Assembly: GCF_012927165.1 (NCBI RefSeq)
Contig: NZ_JABBGA010000002.1
Span: forward strand, 62,001 to 126,000
Direction: 5' to 3'
Length of the DNA: 64,000 bases
Origin: Zoogloea dura
Lineage (GTDB): Bacteria; Pseudomonadota; Gammaproteobacteria; Burkholderiales; Rhodocyclaceae
A program made the translations under genes and the position numbers. The notes under the pieces were generated by a model. The model saw only the letters and a list, made by a program, of their open reading frames with translations. It was not told the origin of the DNA and ran no database searches. Positions 42,694 to 52,262 of the stretch are shown here, piece by piece; position 1 is the stretch's first letter, and each line of letters starts with the position of its first letter.

Positions 42694-44034
42694 TCACGGC
42701 TTGCGTGCCACCACGACCAGCCCATTCACGGACTTGCCGCCCTCGGTGCGCAGGCTGTCCCCGCCTGCCTCCAGCACGGCAAGCCCGGCCGCCCGGATCA
42801 CCTCCTCGACATGCCCGCGGGTGTGGCTGTAGCGGCCATGGGGATTGATGCGGAAGCCGTCGGGCGCGTCGCCCTCCTCCGCCCGCTCGACGGTGAACAC
42901 CAGCAGCCCGTCCGCCTTCAGCGCCCCCGCGGCGGCGGCCACGACCCGCCGCAGGTCGCCGAAATAGCACAGGGTATCGGCGGACATGATCACGTCCCAC
43001 ACTGCACCCTGGCCAAGCAGGAATCCGGTGAGCTCGGCCTTGGCAAGCTCGGTGTAAACGCCCTTGCTGGCAGCCAGCTCGAGCATGCCGCCGGAAAGAT
43101 CGACCCCCGCCAGGCGGGCGCACCAGGGGGCGACCAGGGGGCCGCACAGGCCGGTGCCGCAGCCGGCATCGAGCAGGTCCAGGCCACGCCGCGTACCCGC
43201 CTGGCGGGCCAACGCCGCCGCGCAGAGCTGGGGTGCCTGGTAAGACAGCTTGTGGTTCAGCTGTTCCTCGAAACTCGAGGCGAAGCGGTCGAAGGTGTAC
43301 TCCACGTAGTCGTCGGCCGCCCGCTCCGGCACGCCCTGACCCGAGCAGGCGGCGTACATGTGGCGCGCCACCGGATGGTCAGGTGCCAATTCGACCCATT
43401 GGCGGAACACCTCGGCCGCTTCCTCGTGACGGCCAAGGGAGTAGTAGGTCAGGCCGAGCAGCTTGTGCGCCTCCGGATTGCCTGGAATCCGGCTGATGGA
43501 TTGACAGAAGTAATGGATGGCTTCCGCCGTCTGCCCCAGGGCTTCATGCAGCAGGCCCATGTTGTTGTAGGCCCGGACATTGTCCGGATCGAGCTGCATG
43601 GCGCGCTGGAAGCTGGCCGCGGCCTCTTCGAAGCGCTTCTCGGCCTTGAGCAAGGCGCCGTGGTTGTTGTGCAGGTTGGCGTCGTCCGGGGCGAGCTGGA
43701 TGGCACGCCCGTAGCAGGCGGTGGCCTCCGCCAGTTGCCCGCTCTGCATGTGGATATTGCCGAGATTGTTGTGGAAGCCCGGAAAATCCGGCACCAGCTC
43801 GATCGCCCGCCGGATCGAGGCGATGCCCTCGGCGCTGCGGCCGCGCTCATGACACAGCACACCGAGGAAATGATGGGCGTCCGCCAGTTCGGGGGCGGCT
43901 TCGATGATGCGCCGGTACAAGGCCTCGGCCCCCTCGTAGGCCTTCTCGCGGTGCAGCTTGAGGGCCAGACCCAGGGCCTCCCCCAGGCTCAGCTCGGTGG
44001 GGGTGTCCCGCTCGTTCTGGATGTCGTCGCTCAT
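42694..44034 (-). CDS. TPR-repeat protein fused to a class I SAM methyltransferase
   Basis: The 446-residue protein has about six TPRs at 20-230 (ALYRRIIEAAPELADAHHFL, GNIHMQSGQLAEATACYGRA and others). A Rossmann methyltransferase domain follows at 265-446, with motif I LLDAGCGTGLCG, an acidic GVDLSGGML, and a motif III/IV region around IMSADTLCYFGD. It lies between clpV and vgrG with short gaps (39 and 10 bp) on the same strand, so it is likely part of the T6SS operon. The target is unknown; protein methylation is one option, as the TPRs would bind a partner. Confidence 0.85.
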   Translation of the reverse strand: MSDDIQNERDTPTELSLGEALGLALKLHREKAYEGAEALYRRIIEAAPELADAHHFLGVLCHERGRSAEGIASIRRAIELVPDFPGFHNNLGNIHMQSGQLAEATACYGRAIQLAPDDANLHNNHGALLKAEKRFEEAAASFQRAMQLDPDNVRAYNNMGLLHEALGQTAEAIHYFCQSISRIPGNPEAHKLLGLTYYSLGRHEEAAEVFRQWVELAPDHPVARHMYAACSGQGVPERAADDYVEYTFDRFASSFEEQLNHKLSYQAPQLCAAALARQAGTRRGLDLLDAGCGTGLCGPLVAPWCARLAGVDLSGGMLELAASKGVYTELAKAELTGFLLGQGAVWDVIMSADTLCYFGDLRRVVAAAAGALKADGLLVFTVERAEEGDAPDGFRINPHGRYSHTRGHVEEVIRAAGLAVLEAGGDSLRTEGGKSVNGLVVVARKP

Positions 44035-44073
44035 GGCTTTAGCCGCTCGGGCACAAGGAGGCGCGTGACGCGC

Positions 44074-46800
44074 TCATTCAAAGGCATAGCTGAAGCCACC
44101 GTCCGCCACCCCGATCCGGACGGCTGCCACCGGGTGGCCTTCCATGCTGCGGGTCAGGAACTCGCGGCTCAGGTCGGGCAACAGGGTGTTGGTGAGGATG
44201 GCGTCGATCATGCGGCCACCGGACTCGCTCTCGGTGCAGCGCGACACCACCAGCCGGCGCACCTCGTCGGTGTAGTCGAAGGGGATCTTGTAGCGCGCCT
44301 CGACCCGGGCCTTGATGCGATTGAGCTGCAAGCTGACGATGCGCCCGAGCATCTCGTCCGACAGGGGGTAATACGGAATCACCACCAGACGGCCGAGCAG
44401 GGCCGGCGGGAAGATCTTGAGCAGCGGCTCGCGCAGGCTCTTGGCCAGGCCATCGGGTTCGGGCATCAGTTCCGGATCACGGCACATGGACGAGATCAGC
44501 TCGGTGCCGGCGTTGGTGGTGAGCAGGATCAGGGTGTTCTTGAAGTCGATGAAGCGCCCTTCCCCGTCTTCCATGAAGCCCTTGTCGAAGACCTGGAAGA
44601 AGATCTCATGCACGTCCGGGTGGGCCTTTTCAACCTCGTCCAGCAGCACCACCGAATAGGGCTTGCGGCGTACCGCCTCGGTGAGGACACCGCCCTCGCC
44701 GTAGCCCACGTAGCCCGGCGGCGCGCCCTTGAGGGTGGAGACGGTGTGGGCCTCCTGGTACTCGCTCATGTTGATGGTGATCAGGTTCTGTTCGCCACCG
44801 TACAAGGCCTCGGCCAGGGTCAGCGCGGTCTCGGTCTTGCCGACCCCTGAGGTGCCGGCCAGCATGAAGACGCCGATCGGCTTGCTCGGGTTGTCGAGCC
44901 CGGCGCGGGAGGTCTGGATGCGCTTGGCGATCATCTCCATGGCGTGATCCTGGCCGACCACCCGTTCGCCCAGCGCAGAGGCCAGCTTGAGGATGGTCTC
45001 GACTTCGTTGCGGGCCATCCGCCCGACCGGGATCCCGGTCCAGTCGCCGACCACGCTGGCGGTGGCCTGGTAGTCGACGGTGGCAAGGATCAGCGGGCTC
45101 TCGCCCTGCACCTCGGCCAGGGCCGTCTGGACTTCGCCGAGCCGCGCCAGCAGGGTGGCGCGCTCCGCCTCGTCGGGCGCGCCGGCCTGGGCCGCCGGAT
45201 CGCTGCCGGCGACTTCACCGGCCGCCGCCTCGAGGGCGCTGCCGGTGCCCTCGACCGGCTGGGCGCCCCCCCGCAGGCGGGCGCGCAGGGCCAGCAGCTC
45301 GTCCACCAGCGCCTTCTCGCGCTTCCAGCGCGCTTCAAGCTCTTCCAGGCGCGCCCGCTCGGCTTCGAGGGCGACATTCACCTCGGCCTCGCGCTGGGCC
45401 ACTTCGATGCCCACCGCCTTCTCGCGGCCGATGATCTGCTCCTCGGTTTCGAGGGCCTCGATGCGCTTGCGGCAATCGTCCACCTCGGCCGGCGTGGCAT
45501 GCAGGCTGACCGCCACCCGGGCACAGGCCGTGTCGAGCAGGCTGACCGACTTGTCGGGTAGCTGGCGGGCCGGGATGTAGCGATGGGACAGGCGCACCGC
45601 CGCCTCGAGGGCCTCGTCGAGGATCTGCACCTTGTGGTGCTTCTCCATGGTCGAGGCGACCCCGCGCATCATCAGGATGGCGCGGCGCTCGTCCGGCTCG
45701 TCCACCTGCACGGCCTGGAAGCGCCGGGTCAGGGCCGGGTCCTTCTCGATGTACTTCTTGTACTCCGCCCAGGTGGTGGCGCCGATGGTCCGCAGCTGGC
45801 CGCGGGCCAGGGCCGGCTTGAGCAGGTTGGCCGCATCGCCCGTCCCGGCGGCGCCCCCTGCACCCACCAGGGTATGGGTCTCGTCGATGAACAGGATGAT
45901 GGCCTTGGGGCTGGCCTGGACCTCGTCGATCACCGCCCGCAGGCGCTGCTCGAACTCACCCTTCATGCTGGCGCCGGCCTGCAGCAGGCCGACGTCGAGG
46001 GCCCGCAGCTCCACATCCTTGAGGGACGGCGGCACATCGCCGCGCACGATGCGCTGGGCAAAGCCCTCCACCACGGCGGTCTTGCCCACGCCGGCCTCGC
46101 CGACCAGGATGGGGTTGTTCTGGCGGCGCCGCATCAGGATGTCGATGAGCTGGCGGATCTCCTCGTCGCGCCCGACGATGGGATCCATCCTGGCCTCCCG
46201 CGCCTGGGCGGTGAGGTCGGTGGTGAAGCGCTTGAGGGCCTCCTGCTTGCCCATCGAGGCCGGCGCCAGGGCATCGCTGGCCTCGCCGGGCTGGCCGGAA
46301 CTGCCGGACACCGACAGGGCCTCTTCGGCGGACGAGGCCACGATGGCGGCGAACTCATCGGCCAGGGTGTCGGCCCGGATCCGCTCGAACTGCCGGGAAA
46401 TGCCCAGCAGCACGTTGAACAGGCGGGGCGTCTTGAGCGCCCCGACGATCAGGTGGCCGGTGCGGATGGCACCTTCGCCGTACATCAGCGAACCGTAGAC
46501 CCAGCCGCGTTCGGAGATGTCCATGACGTGTTCGGAGAGGTCCGAAATGGCGGTCGCGCCCCGCGGCAACCTGTCCAGCGCCGCAGTGATGTCGGCCGAC
46601 AGGCGCGACGCATCGATCTCGAAATGGCGCACGATGCAGTGGATGTCGGTGTTGTCCGCCTGCACGATCTGGGCGATCCAGTGCGCCAGCTCCACGTAGG
46701 GATTGCCCCGCAGCTTGCAGAACACGGTGGCACCCTCGATGGCCTTGTAGGCCACGCTGTTGAGTTTGCCAAATAGCGCAACACGACTGATCTCGCTCAT
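44074..46800 (-). CDS. clpV: T6SS sheath-recycling AAA+ ATPase ClpV (TssH)
   Basis: ClpV disassembles contracted TssBC sheath. The 908-residue Clp/Hsp100 ATPase has a ClpV-type N domain, a first AAA+ module with Walker A GEAGVGKTAV and IILFIDETH, a middle coiled coil at about 435-520 (LETEEQIIGREKAVGIEVAQ, then RLEELEARWKREKAL), a second AAA+ module with GTSGVGKTETA and VVLLDEVEKAH, and a C-terminal D2-small domain (ARVEARYKIPFDY). The ATG at 46800 has GAGAGG upstream and follows tssG by 13 bp. Confidence 0.97.
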   Translation of the reverse strand: MSEISRVALFGKLNSVAYKAIEGATVFCKLRGNPYVELAHWIAQIVQADNTDIHCIVRHFEIDASRLSADITAALDRLPRGATAISDLSEHVMDISERGWVYGSLMYGEGAIRTGHLIVGALKTPRLFNVLLGISRQFERIRADTLADEFAAIVASSAEEALSVSGSSGQPGEASDALAPASMGKQEALKRFTTDLTAQAREARMDPIVGRDEEIRQLIDILMRRRQNNPILVGEAGVGKTAVVEGFAQRIVRGDVPPSLKDVELRALDVGLLQAGASMKGEFEQRLRAVIDEVQASPKAIILFIDETHTLVGAGGAAGTGDAANLLKPALARGQLRTIGATTWAEYKKYIEKDPALTRRFQAVQVDEPDERRAILMMRGVASTMEKHHKVQILDEALEAAVRLSHRYIPARQLPDKSVSLLDTACARVAVSLHATPAEVDDCRKRIEALETEEQIIGREKAVGIEVAQREAEVNVALEAERARLEELEARWKREKALVDELLALRARLRGGAQPVEGTGSALEAAAGEVAGSDPAAQAGAPDEAERATLLARLGEVQTALAEVQGESPLILATVDYQATASVVGDWTGIPVGRMARNEVETILKLASALGERVVGQDHAMEMIAKRIQTSRAGLDNPSKPIGVFMLAGTSGVGKTETALTLAEALYGGEQNLITINMSEYQEAHTVSTLKGAPPGYVGYGEGGVLTEAVRRKPYSVVLLDEVEKAHPDVHEIFFQVFDKGFMEDGEGRFIDFKNTLILLTTNAGTELISSMCRDPELMPEPDGLAKSLREPLLKIFPPALLGRLVVIPYYPLSDEMLGRIVSLQLNRIKARVEARYKIPFDYTDEVRRLVVSRCTESESGGRMIDAILTNTLLPDLSREFLTRSMEGHPVAAVRIGVADGGFSYAFE

Positions 46801-46813
46801 ACCGACCTCTCAA

Positions 46814-47902
46814 TTAGGCTGACTGGGCTGCAGGGAATCGATCGGCAACGGCACCCTGCGGGGTGCTGCCGCCGGAACGCGAGGCGGGGCGCCCGAGCAC
46901 CCGCTCCACATCCAGCACGAGGTCATCGGCATGGCGGGACGAATCCCGTCCGCCCAGCCAGGCCGTGTAGCCCAGCCGCACCCGACCGTCGAGCCGCGCG
47001 AGGGGGACGTCGGCGGCCTTGAGCACCAGCCGGACATCCCAGAAATATTCCATGTTCACGTAGTTGTGCACGCAGGCGGCCAGTGCCCGGATGCCCGAAC
47101 CGGCCGGCAGCAGGGCGTCGTACGATGCGCCGCCCAGCGGGCCGATGCGCAGGCGGAACTTGTGCTGCCTGTCCCACACCCGGGCGCCGACCACCGCCCC
47201 CTGGCCGAGGGCCTGGCGCCCGGTGCCGAGCATCAGGCGGTCGCCCTCTTCGAGCACGATCCAGTGACCGACAAACTGCTCGACCTGCACTTCGCAGCGG
47301 AAATAAGCCGCCACCAGTTTGGCCAGCCCTTCTCCGTTGCGGACCTGGCGGCTCAGGTGCCCGGTGTGGGCCAGCTTGGCGAAATCCGGCAGCGCATCGC
47401 GGTCGCGCTGTTCGGACAGGCCGATGCCGGCCAGGGCGCCGAGATAGCGCCCGAAGGGGTCGTCCTCCGGCCGGTCGAGGCTGACGGTGGGCTGGGCCTG
47501 CGCCCAGGCGCGGTAGAACAGGCTCAGGAAGCGGTGATGGAAGACATCCAGGAAGCGCGCGAAGCTCGCGTCACCGCCATGCAACAGGCGGTTGCGGGCA
47601 TGCTCGGTGAGGTGGCGCGGCAGCGGCCCGTTGGGGCCGAGCATGCCGAAGAAGCGCACGTCCAGTCGATTCGGCCGCCGGCCCTTGGGCGGGGCCACCG
47701 CCGCCAGCGAAGCGGGCGCGAAACTGAGGTCCGGGTCCTGCCCCAGGCGCACCGGCTCCTCGGCGGGACTCCGCCCGAAGCCGATCCGCGGGGCGTCCGC
47801 ATTGGCCGCATCAAGGCGGCGCAGGGCCTGGTAGAAATCCCACGCCCAGGGCTCCCGGGTCATGGACTCCAGCAGGCTCAGAAGATCGGGCGAAGCCCGC
47901 AT
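46814..47902 (-). CDS. tssG: T6SS baseplate protein TssG
   Basis: TssG joins TssF in the baseplate wedge. The 362-residue protein begins MRASPDLLSLLESMTREPWA and carries DFYQALRRLDAAN, PRIGFGRSPAEEPVRLGQ and RFFGMLGPNGPLPRHLTE, all family hallmarks. The ATG at 47902 has GGGAGG 4-6 nt upstream and lies 25 bp inside the end of tssF. Longer upstream readings of the frame sit within tssF and are not used. A C-terminal stretch is Ser/Arg/Pro-rich. Confidence 0.95.
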   Translation of the reverse strand: MRASPDLLSLLESMTREPWAWDFYQALRRLDAANADAPRIGFGRSPAEEPVRLGQDPDLSFAPASLAAVAPPKGRRPNRLDVRFFGMLGPNGPLPRHLTEHARNRLLHGGDASFARFLDVFHHRFLSLFYRAWAQAQPTVSLDRPEDDPFGRYLGALAGIGLSEQRDRDALPDFAKLAHTGHLSRQVRNGEGLAKLVAAYFRCEVQVEQFVGHWIVLEEGDRLMLGTGRQALGQGAVVGARVWDRQHKFRLRIGPLGGASYDALLPAGSGIRALAACVHNYVNMEYFWDVRLVLKAADVPLARLDGRVRLGYTAWLGGRDSSRHADDLVLDVERVLGRPASRSGGSTPQGAVADRFPAAQSA

Positions 47903-49752
47903 CGGACCTCCCAGTTCATGATCTCGCCCCGGGTCAGGGAGCGCAGCCGGGTCCGCGTGAAACTGTTGATGGACACGTAGCGGGCGAAGAAATGCTCGAG
48001 CACCGAACCGAGCAGGAAGGCGCTGCCGCCCTCGAAGGCCAGCTCGTCCACCTCCACCCCGATGTCGATGCCGCGCCCGAAGCAGGGTGGCCCGGCCATC
48101 GGCAGGCGGGTGGAGAACGGGGCGGCCTGCACCGAGCGCAGCCCCTCGATCTGGCGGCGCACGCTCAGCTCGTTGCTGCCGCCATACAAGCCCAGCATCT
48201 CGCGCAGGGCCGCCGCGCCCTTGGCGCTGTCGCTGTCCAGCAGGGACAGGTAGTTGAGGGACAGCAGGCTGATGCACTTCCAGGAGCGGGCGCCATCGGC
48301 CACCGGCGAGGTGGGCAGGGAGGGGCCCCGCACGCAACGCACGCCCTCCACCGGTGCCGACACGTCGAGGGCGAAGTCGCTGCCCTGCCCGCTCAGGTTC
48401 AACAGGATGGGCAGATCCCGGTTGGTGCACAGGATGCTCGCCGCGAGCTGGCGCAGGTCAGGACTGTAGGGCGCCTCGGCGGTGTCGACGATGGACACGA
48501 AGGTCTCGCTGCCCGTGTAGCGGGTGCGGGTGCCGATGCGGCGCTGTCTCTCGGAGAGCAGGCGCGGCTCCCGCCGGAGCGTGAAATAGCCCTGGGTGCC
48601 GGCATCCCAGCCGTGATGGCTTTCGTAGAAGCTGACGAAGCTCTGCTCCCGCTCGGCACCGGAGCCGAAGCCGGTGAGGGACTGCACGTCGTAGACCTCG
48701 AAATCCATGGCCCGCGTGCGGTCGGGCACCACCTGGAACTCGTACTCGCCGGTGGTGATGTGGATGCGGTCGGCGCGGCGCTTGAAGAGGTTGATGACCG
48801 GCGTGGCATTGAGCAGGAAGTTGCCGGCAGTGACCTGGTTTTCGAGGGAGGCATCGCCCCGCGAAAAGAGCAGGTGCAGCTCCACCTCGTTGACCGGGAA
48901 GCGCGACAGGGCCGCGGCCAGGCCGGAGATGTCGAAAAACAGGAAGCGCTGCGGGAAGGCGAAATATTCGTGGATCAGGCGATGACCGCTGAAGCCCCGG
49001 GGCGTGGGTGGCAGCAGGGCTTCATCGTCGCCATAGCCGGCCAGCGTCAGGCAGCGGCCGGCCAGGAACTGGCGGCTGCGGATCGGCCGATCGACGCCGG
49101 TGACCAGCACCCCCAGGGGGTTGCCGCCGATGCATTCGAGGAGCCGGTAGGCCGTTTCGTCCGCACCGCCCAGGCAGAAGCGCAGGCTGTCCAGGCTCAG
49201 CTGATCGAAGCGCACGCCGGCGGTGGTGCGCAGGCGCAGGCGCACACCGCCGCGGAACTTGCGGGCCATGTCCGGCGAGGCCAGGGGCAGGTCGGTGGCC
49301 GCGCTGAAGTAGCGGGCGTCCACCACTTCGAGCGGCCACAGGCTGACGTCCTGGGCGGTGGTGAAGGTACAGGCCGTGCCATCCCGCGTCGCCGGGGGTG
49401 TCTGCAGCGCACTGCCCCGCTTGATGACGAAGCCCTCGGCCAGGTTCGCATCGGACAGGATCGGCTGGAACTGGGCGATCGCCATGGCCGGCGTCGGCGA
49501 CAGGAAATGGGGATGCACCATCTCCAGCAGGTGATGGGTGAAGCGCGGAAACTCGGCCTCGAGCTTGAGCTGCACCCGCGCCGCCAGGAAGGCCGCGCCC
49601 TCGAGCAGGCGCTCGACGTAGGGGTCCGCCACCTCGATGCCGTCCATCGACAGGCGGCTGGCGATCTTCGGGAATTCTTCGGCGAACTCCCGCCCCATCT
49701 CCCGCAGATGCCGGAGTTCCTGGTTGTAGAGATGCAGCAGCCTGGGATTCAT
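47878..49752 (-). CDS. tssF: T6SS baseplate protein TssF
   Basis: TssF (624 residues) forms the baseplate wedge with TssG and TssE. The start MNPRLLHLYNQELRHLREMG is near-universal for the family, as are FPKIASRLSMDGIEVADPYV, ERLLEGAAFLAARVQLKLEA and PRFTHHLLEMVHPHFLSPTP. It starts 7 bp after tssE and its end overlaps the tssG start by 25 bp, giving tight coupling. Confidence 0.97.
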   Translation of the reverse strand: MNPRLLHLYNQELRHLREMGREFAEEFPKIASRLSMDGIEVADPYVERLLEGAAFLAARVQLKLEAEFPRFTHHLLEMVHPHFLSPTPAMAIAQFQPILSDANLAEGFVIKRGSALQTPPATRDGTACTFTTAQDVSLWPLEVVDARYFSAATDLPLASPDMARKFRGGVRLRLRTTAGVRFDQLSLDSLRFCLGGADETAYRLLECIGGNPLGVLVTGVDRPIRSRQFLAGRCLTLAGYGDDEALLPPTPRGFSGHRLIHEYFAFPQRFLFFDISGLAAALSRFPVNEVELHLLFSRGDASLENQVTAGNFLLNATPVINLFKRRADRIHITTGEYEFQVVPDRTRAMDFEVYDVQSLTGFGSGAEREQSFVSFYESHHGWDAGTQGYFTLRREPRLLSERQRRIGTRTRYTGSETFVSIVDTAEAPYSPDLRQLAASILCTNRDLPILLNLSGQGSDFALDVSAPVEGVRCVRGPSLPTSPVADGARSWKCISLLSLNYLSLLDSDSAKGAAALREMLGLYGGSNELSVRRQIEGLRSVQAAPFSTRLPMAGPPCFGRGIDIGVEVDELAFEGGSAFLLGSVLEHFFARYVSINSFTRTRLRSLTRGEIMNWEVRCGLRPIF

Positions 49753-49759
49753 GCGGGCG

Positions 49760-50269
49760 TCAGTTGCGCAGCTCGGACAGTTCGACCTGGCCTGTTTCCA
49801 GATCCATGGTCGTCCTGATGAGCAGTTCGAGGGGGACCGGCTGGGCCCACATCAGGCCCGATATCCTGAGGCTGACGAGGTTGTGCCAGTCGAGCATGCT
49901 GTCATCGTGAATCGCGGTCACGACGAGCGAGTCGGGCAGGATGCGTGGTTCGAAGCGCACGATGGCGTCCCTGACCGCCCGCTCGATGTCGCTGATCTCG
50001 ATCGAGGCGGCCGTCTCTCCGGAAAATGAAGGCACGCCGTAGTTCAGCACGGAGTTTCCCGCATGGGTCTCGGCGGCCAGGAGGTCTTCCTTGTCGGTCA
50101 GGCGGGTGCAGTTGAGCAGCGAAGTAAGATCGCGCAGCACTGCCGCACGCATCTGGGTCCTGCTCAGCACCCGACGCTCGACCGGCTCCTGCACGCTGCC
50201 CGGATCATCGTCGGTCAGTCGATCCAGCAAGGACGGCTGGAGCCGCTCCCGCGGGACCGTTTCAGTCAT
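49760..50269 (-). CDS. tssE: T6SS baseplate protein TssE (gp25-like)
   Basis: The 169-residue protein has the gp25-like baseplate fold. RLQPSLLDRLTDD is the family N-terminus, followed by VLRDLTSLLNCTRL, a LNYGVPSFSG segment and the EISDIERAVRDAIVRFEPRI helix. Its start overlaps the tagJ stop by 8 bp. Confidence 0.94.
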   Translation of the reverse strand: MTETVPRERLQPSLLDRLTDDDPGSVQEPVERRVLSRTQMRAAVLRDLTSLLNCTRLTDKEDLLAAETHAGNSVLNYGVPSFSGETAASIEISDIERAVRDAIVRFEPRILPDSLVVTAIHDDSMLDWHNLVSLRISGLMWAQPVPLELLIRTTMDLETGQVELSELRN

Positions 50270-51095
50270 CCGCAGGCTCCACGCCCTCTGCCGGCACGGC
50301 GTCGAATTCGATCAGGCGCACATCCATCAGGGCCTTGTCGCCGCCATCGGTGCTCAGGATGCGCTGGCCACTGCCATGGAACACGCCCGGCCGGGCCTCG
50401 AGCCATTCAGTGCGGCGCGCCAGCTGGACCAGGGGTTCGGCAGAGGCTTCGCTGCCCGGGTAGCGGGTCGGAATCAGCCCGACGCTTTCGCCGCCATTGG
50501 TGAATTCGAAATGGACCGGCGTCCACACCACGTCGCGCAGGTCGGCAGGTTCCTCGAACTGGATGCGGCGCAGATTGGCAAAGGGCAGCCAGTAGTAGCG
50601 GCCGTTGATGACCGCCTCGCACACCGGCCCCAGGCGCATGTCGGCATCGGCCAGCCAGGCAAACGCTTCGCCGTCGATGCTGCCGCTGCTCGCCGGGGCT
50701 GCGTCGAAGGCCTGCAGGCGCAAGCGCTCGGCGCCTTCGTGGTCGCCCTTGCCCGCGGTGAGCAGGGACTCGATCAGCAAGGCCAGCCAGGCGTCGGGCT
50801 GGCCGAAGATCATCGGCACCTTGCGTCCGGCAAACACTTCGTTGCGCAGGGACTCGCAGTGGATGGCCTCCCGGTAGGTCTGGGCCATGGGCAGCGCCGC
50901 GGCATCCAGCTCGGCCGCCACGCTCAGCTGGTTGAGGGCCCGGCTCCACTGCCCCAGGACGGACAGCAGCTGGAACAGGAAGACCCGCAGGCGCGCGTCC
51001 GACGGGTTGGCCCGGACCCCGTCCTGCAACAGCTTCAGCGCCTGTGCCAGCTCGCCCCGGTGAAGAGCACTCTCCGCATTCTTGACTGCATTCAT
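50262..51095 (-). CDS. tagJ: T6SS accessory protein TagJ (ImpE)
   Basis: TagJ/ImpE binds the TssB N-terminus in systems of this class and modulates ClpV access. The 277-residue protein begins with TPR-like helices (ALHRGELAQALKLLQDGVRA, DARLRVFLFQLLSVLGQW), then WLADADMRLGPVCEAVINGR and a C-terminal beta part (VVWTPVHFEFTNGGESVGLI). Its presence next to tssE is typical of TagJ-containing clusters. The start is ATG at 51095. Confidence 0.92.
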   Translation of the reverse strand: MNAVKNAESALHRGELAQALKLLQDGVRANPSDARLRVFLFQLLSVLGQWSRALNQLSVAAELDAAALPMAQTYREAIHCESLRNEVFAGRKVPMIFGQPDAWLALLIESLLTAGKGDHEGAERLRLQAFDAAPASSGSIDGEAFAWLADADMRLGPVCEAVINGRYYWLPFANLRRIQFEEPADLRDVVWTPVHFEFTNGGESVGLIPTRYPGSEASAEPLVQLARRTEWLEARPGVFHGSGQRILSTDGGDKALMDVRLIEFDAVPAEGVEPADD

Positions 51096-51153
51096 TGAGG
51101 CGCTCCTGAAATGTGAACGATGACGTCGGCAGACCGCAGTACTCCCTGCGGGC

Positions 51154-51648
51154 TCAGGCCTGGTCGATCTCGGTTTCGAAGGTGCAGGTTCCCTTGCCGG
51201 AACCGCCGCGATCCTGCTGCCGGTATTCCACGTTGACCTTCTGGAAGGCGAAGCGGACCTCCTCGGTCAGCTCCGGCGAGCCGGATCCGACGATGCGGTG
51301 CGAGGTGACGCGCCCGCGCTCGATGGTGACGGTGAGGTAGTCCAGGCCGGTTTCACCGGAGGCCTTGCGGATACTCAGCACGGCCTTCTTGATCGGGTCG
51401 TTCTTGCGCAATGCCGCCATCAGGCCGGTGGAGGCGGTATCCACACGCTTGGTGATCTGCAGTTCGTGGATGGTGGTGCGGCCCCCTTCGCGGGACGCCT
51501 TGTTCTGGTACCAGTCACCCTCGCACTCCATACCCCAGGACCAGGCGATCACCTCGATCTCTCCGGCATGCCTGGAGTCGCCGCTTTCACCCTTGATCGG
51601 CCCCTGGCGTGCGGACTCGACCTTCAAGAACATGTCGCAGATAGCCAT
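51154..51648 (-). CDS. hcp: T6SS tube protein Hcp, second copy
   Basis: This 164-residue Hcp-family protein has DMFLKVESARQGPIKGES, SRHAGEIEVIAWSWGMECEG and the C-terminal VRFAFQKVNVEYRQQDR. Hcp hexamers stack into the secreted tube. It is clearly divergent from its neighbour at 51743, so the pair is not a recent duplication. It may serve a different effector set or form mixed tubes. The ribosome binding site is GGGGAG. Confidence 0.92.
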   Translation of the reverse strand: MAICDMFLKVESARQGPIKGESGDSRHAGEIEVIAWSWGMECEGDWYQNKASREGGRTTIHELQITKRVDTASTGLMAALRKNDPIKKAVLSIRKASGETGLDYLTVTIERGRVTSHRIVGSGSPELTEEVRFAFQKVNVEYRQQDRGGSGKGTCTFETEIDQA

Positions 51649-51710
51649 GGCCGCTCCCCAACTCGTGTCTGGATCTCATGCATGGAGCGGCCGCAGCGGC
51701 CGCAAGACAG

Positions 51711-51735
51711 GCCCCGGACCAGATCCGTCCGGGGC
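51711..51735 (-). other. Strong hairpin between the two hcp genes
   Basis: A perfect 9-bp stem (51711-51719 with 51727-51735) closes a 7-nt loop just after the first hcp stop. There is no T-run on the minus strand. A second GC palindrome (around 51687-51703) is next to it. These may stabilise the 3' end of a separate hcp message or partly attenuate transcription. Confidence 0.45.
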
Positions 51736-51742
51736 TGCCCGA

Positions 51743-52228
51743 TCAACCAACCGGCTTGTTGGCCGGAATATCCCAGGCTGCGGTCTTCGTGCCGCCACCT
51801 GCGCCCTTCTTGTCCTGAGGTGTGTATTCAACCTTGAACTGGCCGAAATTCAGGGTCACGTTCTCGGTCAGGCGATCCTCGCCGCCGCTGCCGCCGGTCG
51901 TCACCGCGGATACAAGCACATCCTTGAGGGTGATCTTGATGTACTCGAGGGGGGAATCACCCGCCTTGCGCACCGTCAGCTTGGCCTCATCGATGTGGGT
52001 GCCCTTGCAGCACGAGATGATGAGCGCGGTGGATGCCGAGTCTACCCATTTGGTGAAGCTCAGATCCTGCACATTCACCTTGCCGGAGCCACCGCCGGTG
52101 CTCACATGCGTGCTGCCGCTCTGGGACAAACCCCAGCTCCACGCCAGTACATCGATTTCCTTTTCGTGCTTCGAGTCCTTGGACTCGCCATCAATGCCGC
52201 TGAGCTTGAAAAACATGTCGACTGCCAT
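51743..52228 (-). CDS. hcp: T6SS tube protein Hcp, first copy
   Basis: The 161-residue Hcp has MAVDMFFKLSGIDGES, HEKEIDVLAWSWGLSQSG and VTLNFGQFKVEYTPQDK, the classic Hcp signature. It follows tssABC as in many clusters and is the likely major tube subunit. The ATG at 52228 has GGAGG 7 nt upstream and gives the normal N-terminus; a start five codons earlier is possible but not favoured. It sits only 34 bp after an apparent terminator. Confidence 0.95.
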   Translation of the reverse strand: MAVDMFFKLSGIDGESKDSKHEKEIDVLAWSWGLSQSGSTHVSTGGGSGKVNVQDLSFTKWVDSASTALIISCCKGTHIDEAKLTVRKAGDSPLEYIKITLKDVLVSAVTTGGSGGEDRLTENVTLNFGQFKVEYTPQDKKGAGGGTKTAAWDIPANKPVG

Positions 52229-52262
52229 AATCTGCCTCCGCACTCCATTAACTGTCGTCTAG

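Noticed and set aside
51711-51735. Hairpin between the hcp genes as a rho-independent terminator
   Set aside because: No T-run follows on the minus strand, so it is listed only as a hairpin.
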